A stretch of DNA of 7,968 bases from an uncultured Rhodanobacteraceae bacterium (lineage in GTDB: Bacteria; Pseudomonadota; Gammaproteobacteria; Xanthomonadales; Rhodanobacteraceae): contig CAJXGK010000073.1 in assembly GCA_913053815.1 (NCBI GenBank), positions 1-7,968 on the forward strand, read 5' to 3'. How positions within the stretch are numbered: position 1 is the stretch's first letter; each line of letters opens with the position of its first letter. Of this stretch, positions 5,390 to 7,968 are shown in pieces. The position numbers were made by a program, and so were the translations under genes. The notes below the pieces were generated by a model that searched no databases, had not been told where the DNA came from, and was given only the letters and a program-made list of their open reading frames with translations.

Positions 5390-6592
5390 TTACTTCACAT
5401 AGTTGAACAGTGACAGACCCTGGACTTTCACATAAACCTGCTGGGCGGCCTGCAGTGCCATCATCTGCAGGTTTAGCTTACTGATGGCGCTGGCGTAGTT
5501 CAGATCGGTAAGGCCGGACAAGGCGGTTTTCACCTGCAGGCTCACATTGGCACTGACCCGCTTCTGCTGAGTCATCACCTGCATCCGCGAGCCGACTGCG
5601 GCCCGTACATTGACCAAGCGATTGAGGGCCTGATCGAGATTGTTCAGTTGGCCATTGATTTGCTGTTCGAATTGCGCTCGCTGCGTTCCGGTCACCCCGG
5701 ACGAAGTTAGCGTCTTGACGATGGATTGAACGGTACTAAACACACTCTGGTGTGAGCTGGGACCGATCTGAAAATTGTCTCCAGCTATAGGGGTTCCTGA
5801 CAGGGTCAGACTGATGCCCTGGAAGGAAATCGTGTCGCCCGCATGGTAGCTGCCGCGTCTCACTACATTGTTGCCGGCATCCAGCACCTGATAGCTGTTC
5901 GGGGCCGTAAATTGCAGCGTATAGCTACCGCCCTTCCATAAGGTTGGGTTGCTTAGGCTGGTGGCACCGATGACGGCCGTACCCTGATTGGCGGCGGCGG
6001 CATGAACGGCAAAGCGGCCGTTACCGGTGGAAATCTGCTGAAACACCTGTGAGCCCGGATCACCAATTGCCACGGTCTGGCCTGCGGCGATGGCAATTCG
6101 GCGCTGGCCCTGATCACCCTGGTAGGTCACTCCCCCCACGCCTTGTACAAAGGGCTGGGTATGGATGCTGTTGCCAGCAAAAATATAGCCACCCCCGGCA
6201 TCTTGGGTGTTGGCGATCTGTAGGATCTGCTTGAGCTGTTCGCGGATCTGGGTCGCGACATTCTGCCGTGAAGTCGCCGACTGGGTGGCATTCATGCCCT
6301 CCAGGGTCAGACTGCGTACTGACTGCAGTACTTTGACGGTCGAAGTCAGGGCCTGGTCCTCGATCCCCAGGCGGCTGTTGCCGGTATCCATGTTGCGTTG
6401 ATACTGATTGATGGCGGTTTCGTAGTGAGTAAGATTGAGGGCTCGCGCACTCGCCGCCGGATCACTGGCGGGTGATACCAGGCGTTTACCGCTGGCCACT
6501 TGCTGTTGAATAGTGGCAAGCTTGCTTTGATTGTCCAGCATCTGGTTGACCGCCATTTGTTGGGCCCACAGGGTGGAGATGCGCAGGGTCAT
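5390..6592 (-). CDS. flgL: Flagellar hook-associated protein 3, FlgL
   Basis: FlgL (HAP3) forms the outer ring of the hook-filament junction, is exported by the flagellar type III apparatus, and joins FlgK to flagellin. The 400 residues start MTLRISTLWAQQ, with helical D0/D1 segments at about 5-130 (SGKRLVSPASDPAASARAL), the FlgL signature GGYIFAGNSIHTQPF at 133-148, and the conserved C-terminal helix with LTDLNYASAI (361-370) and LSLFNYVK (393-400). It is longer than the E. coli protein (about 317). The extra length includes a beta-rich insert at about 215-280 with the motif SGTPIAGDNFQI. The ATG is well supported: GGAGG at 6598-6602 lies 5 nt upstream. The gene begins 10 nt after the flgK stop, so the two are almost certainly co-transcribed and coupled. 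Confidence 0.96.
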   Translation of the reverse strand: MTLRISTLWAQQMAVNQMLDNQSKLATIQQQVASGKRLVSPASDPAASARALNLTHYETAINQYQRNMDTGNSRLGIEDQALTSTVKVLQSVRSLTLEGMNATQSATSRQNVATQIREQLKQILQIANTQDAGGGYIFAGNSIHTQPFVQGVGGVTYQGDQGQRRIAIAAGQTVAIGDPGSQVFQQISTGNGRFAVHAAAANQGTAVIGATSLSNPTLWKGGSYTLQFTAPNSYQVLDAGNNVVRRGSYHAGDTISFQGISLTLSGTPIAGDNFQIGPSSHQSVFSTVQSIVKTLTSSGVTGTQRAQFEQQINGQLNNLDQALNRLVNVRAAVGSRMQVMTQQKRVSANVSLQVKTALSGLTDLNYASAISKLNLQMMALQAAQQVYVKVQGLSLFNYVK

Positions 6593-6602
6593 GACCGCCT
6601 CC

Positions 6603-7968
6603 TCATCTTACGGCCTGGAGTAGGGTTTGAAATAAGGTTTGCGCCGTGCTGATAACATGCGCGGCGGCCTGAAAGGACTGCTGGAAACGCAACAGCTTGG
6701 CCGCCTCCTCGTTCAGATTTACCCCTGCCACACTCTGCTGAGCGGCTTGGGCCTGATTAGCCACGGCGGTGGCCGTATCCAGCTGAGTTTGGGATTGTGC
6801 CGTAAGCGTGCCGGTTCCGGCGACCAACTGGCCGTAGGCGCCACCCAGGGTAGTGGTGCCGCCATCGAGCAGATTCACTGCGGCCAGGCCGGCCAACTTC
6901 AAAGCGTTGCCGTTATCGCCTACCCCGCCGGTATTGGCTTGCACCGTAAACTGATCGCCAATGGCCGGGGTACCCGAGATCGCCACCTGCCAGCCATTGA
7001 TCGCAATCGGTGTGCCCGAGGTATAGGCATAGCTGCCCGCCCCATTGATTTGATAGGCTGTCGGGGTGATGAACTGGATGGAAACCGGATTGAGCAGATT
7101 GAGATTGCTGCCATGGGTAACGCTGGGAGTGCCGATACTTGCCTTGCCGGTATTGGCGGGGGCAGCCGCGCTGCGCACCGGCACGGCGGCGGCAATCCGG
7201 GTGGGATCGTTGCTGACCCGTCCCAGACCTTGCGCCAGACTGCGGGTTGGCTGGATCTGGTAACGGTCACCGGTTTGCACCGTACCACTGACCACCAGAC
7301 TCAGACCGGCTGCAGTGAACGGGCTGGTAGTTGTTCCAGCACCAGACATCGGCACATTGGAGCCATCGCTGGCGGTCAGCGTCCAACCACTGGCAGTGCG
7401 ACTCAGGGTGTAATCGCTGGCGCTCAACTGACTGACATTGCTGATGCGGGCACTGAGCGTCGCGGTGCCGGTATTGGCACCGGCCGGTAATACCACCGGG
7501 CCACCGATCGAAAGCAGCTTGCCACCCAGTTGACCATTCAGATCCATGCCCTTTTGATTCTGAGCATTGACGCTGATGGCCAAAGCAGCCGCCAGACGAC
7601 CGAGCTGATTCAGAGCCGGCACCACCACGCTATCGCGCACCGACAGCAAACCGCCCACATCCCCACCGCTCAACTGCCCGCTGATGACCTGACCGGTTGT
7701 CGCCAGGGCAATTTCACTACGGCTTGAGTCAAACGGGCTGGAGGCAATCTTCAACTTGATCGCCTGGGCCCCGACCACCAGCGGTTGGCCTTTGCCAAGG
7801 GCCACATTGACCGTGCCATTATTCTGTTGGGTCACCTGCACACCCACCAACTTAGCCAGTTTCTGGATGGTTGCATCACGCTGGTCAAGCAATTCGTTGG
7901 GCGTACCACTGGAACCCATGGCCTGGGTAATCTGGGCGTTCAGCTTGGCAATACTCTGGCCAAGGCTG
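6603..7968 (-). CDS. flgK: Flagellar hook-associated protein 1, FlgK, C-terminal part (5' end outside window)
   Basis: FlgK (HAP1) is the hook-proximal junction protein between hook and FlgL. The frame stays open to the window edge, and the ATG at 7919 is internal: in-frame codons before it encode SLGQSIAKLNAQITQA, followed by the family segment GSSGTPNELLDQRD. About 455 codons are present. Seen from the M at 7919: coiled D1 region to about 120, two beta-rich modules ending SGTVQTGDRYQI (211-222) and SGTPAIGDQFTV (315-326), and the conserved C-terminal helix VNLNEEAAKLLRFQQSFQAAAHVISTAQTLFQTLL at 400-434, the strongest family marker. The stop TGA at 6603-6605 directly adjoins the GGAGG ribosome-binding site of flgL. 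The beta modules suggest a long FlgK of the Pseudomonas type rather than the shorter enteric form. Confidence 0.96.
   Translation of the reverse strand, partial: SLGQSIAKLNAQITQAMGSSGTPNELLDQRDATIQKLAKLVGVQVTQQNNGTVNVALGKGQPLVVGAQAIKLKIASSPFDSSRSEIALATTGQVISGQLSGGDVGGLLSVRDSVVVPALNQLGRLAAALAISVNAQNQKGMDLNGQLGGKLLSIGGPVVLPAGANTGTATLSARISNVSQLSASDYTLSRTASGWTLTASDGSNVPMSGAGTTTSPFTAAGLSLVVSGTVQTGDRYQIQPTRSLAQGLGRVSNDPTRIAAAVPVRSAAAPANTGKASIGTPSVTHGSNLNLLNPVSIQFITPTAYQINGAGSYAYTSGTPIAINGWQVAISGTPAIGDQFTVQANTGGVGDNGNALKLAGLAAVNLLDGGTTTLGGAYGQLVAGTGTLTAQSQTQLDTATAVANQAQAAQQSVAGVNLNEEAAKLLRFQQSFQAAAHVISTAQTLFQTLLQAVR

Noticed and set aside
6639..7490. A 283-codon open frame on the plus strand opposite flgK
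   Set aside because: It lies wholly antisense to a clear flgK, has low-complexity content rich in Gly/Arg/His/Ala and no recognisable domain. It is a shadow caused by the GC-rich codon use of flgK.

Overview
The window looks like a bacterial chromosome segment, most likely from a gammaproteobacterium or a close relative. The reasons are a BarA/GacS-type hybrid kinase layout, flgK-flgL spacing with long Pseudomonas-like hook-associated proteins, a CCA-encoded tRNA-Met of proteobacterial type, and moderately high GC. The genus cannot be fixed from what is here.

Layout: positions 1-1750 (+) hold the C-terminal part of a hybrid sensor histidine kinase (ATPase, a degenerate receiver, a true receiver and an Hpt domain). 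Positions 5390-7968 (-) hold flgL and, upstream of it, the 3' part of flgK, which runs off the window. The two blocks converge. The roughly 3.6 kb between them holds an elongator tRNA-Met(CAT) at 2130-2206 and two insertion sequences, with short gene-free stretches around them.

The first insertion sequence (2229-3717, 1489 bp) is a relative of IS50/Tn5 (IS4 superfamily). Its ends are nearly identical to the IS50 inside end as I remember it. Its transposase keeps the Asp-Asp-Glu residues but is broken twice: an in-frame amber codon at 3144-3146 and a 1-nt insertion near 2342. It sits inside what appears to be the hairpin terminator of the tRNA gene, and its 9-bp flanks are reverse complements rather than a direct duplication. 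The second insertion sequence (3810-5096, 1287 bp) is an apparently intact IS3-family element. It has orfA, orfB in the -1 frame, 27-bp imperfect inverted repeats, and a well-formed candidate -1 frameshift signal (G_GGA_AAA heptamer, 5-nt spacer, 10-bp stem) across the orfA/orfB junction.

The kinase is a signalling protein whose input domain is outside the window. FlgK and FlgL form the hook-filament junction of the flagellum and are probably co-transcribed. I found no CRISPR array, toxin-antitoxin pair, defence system or clearly novel multi-gene system. The most interesting signals are the structure of the IS50-like insertion site and the IS3 recoding element.
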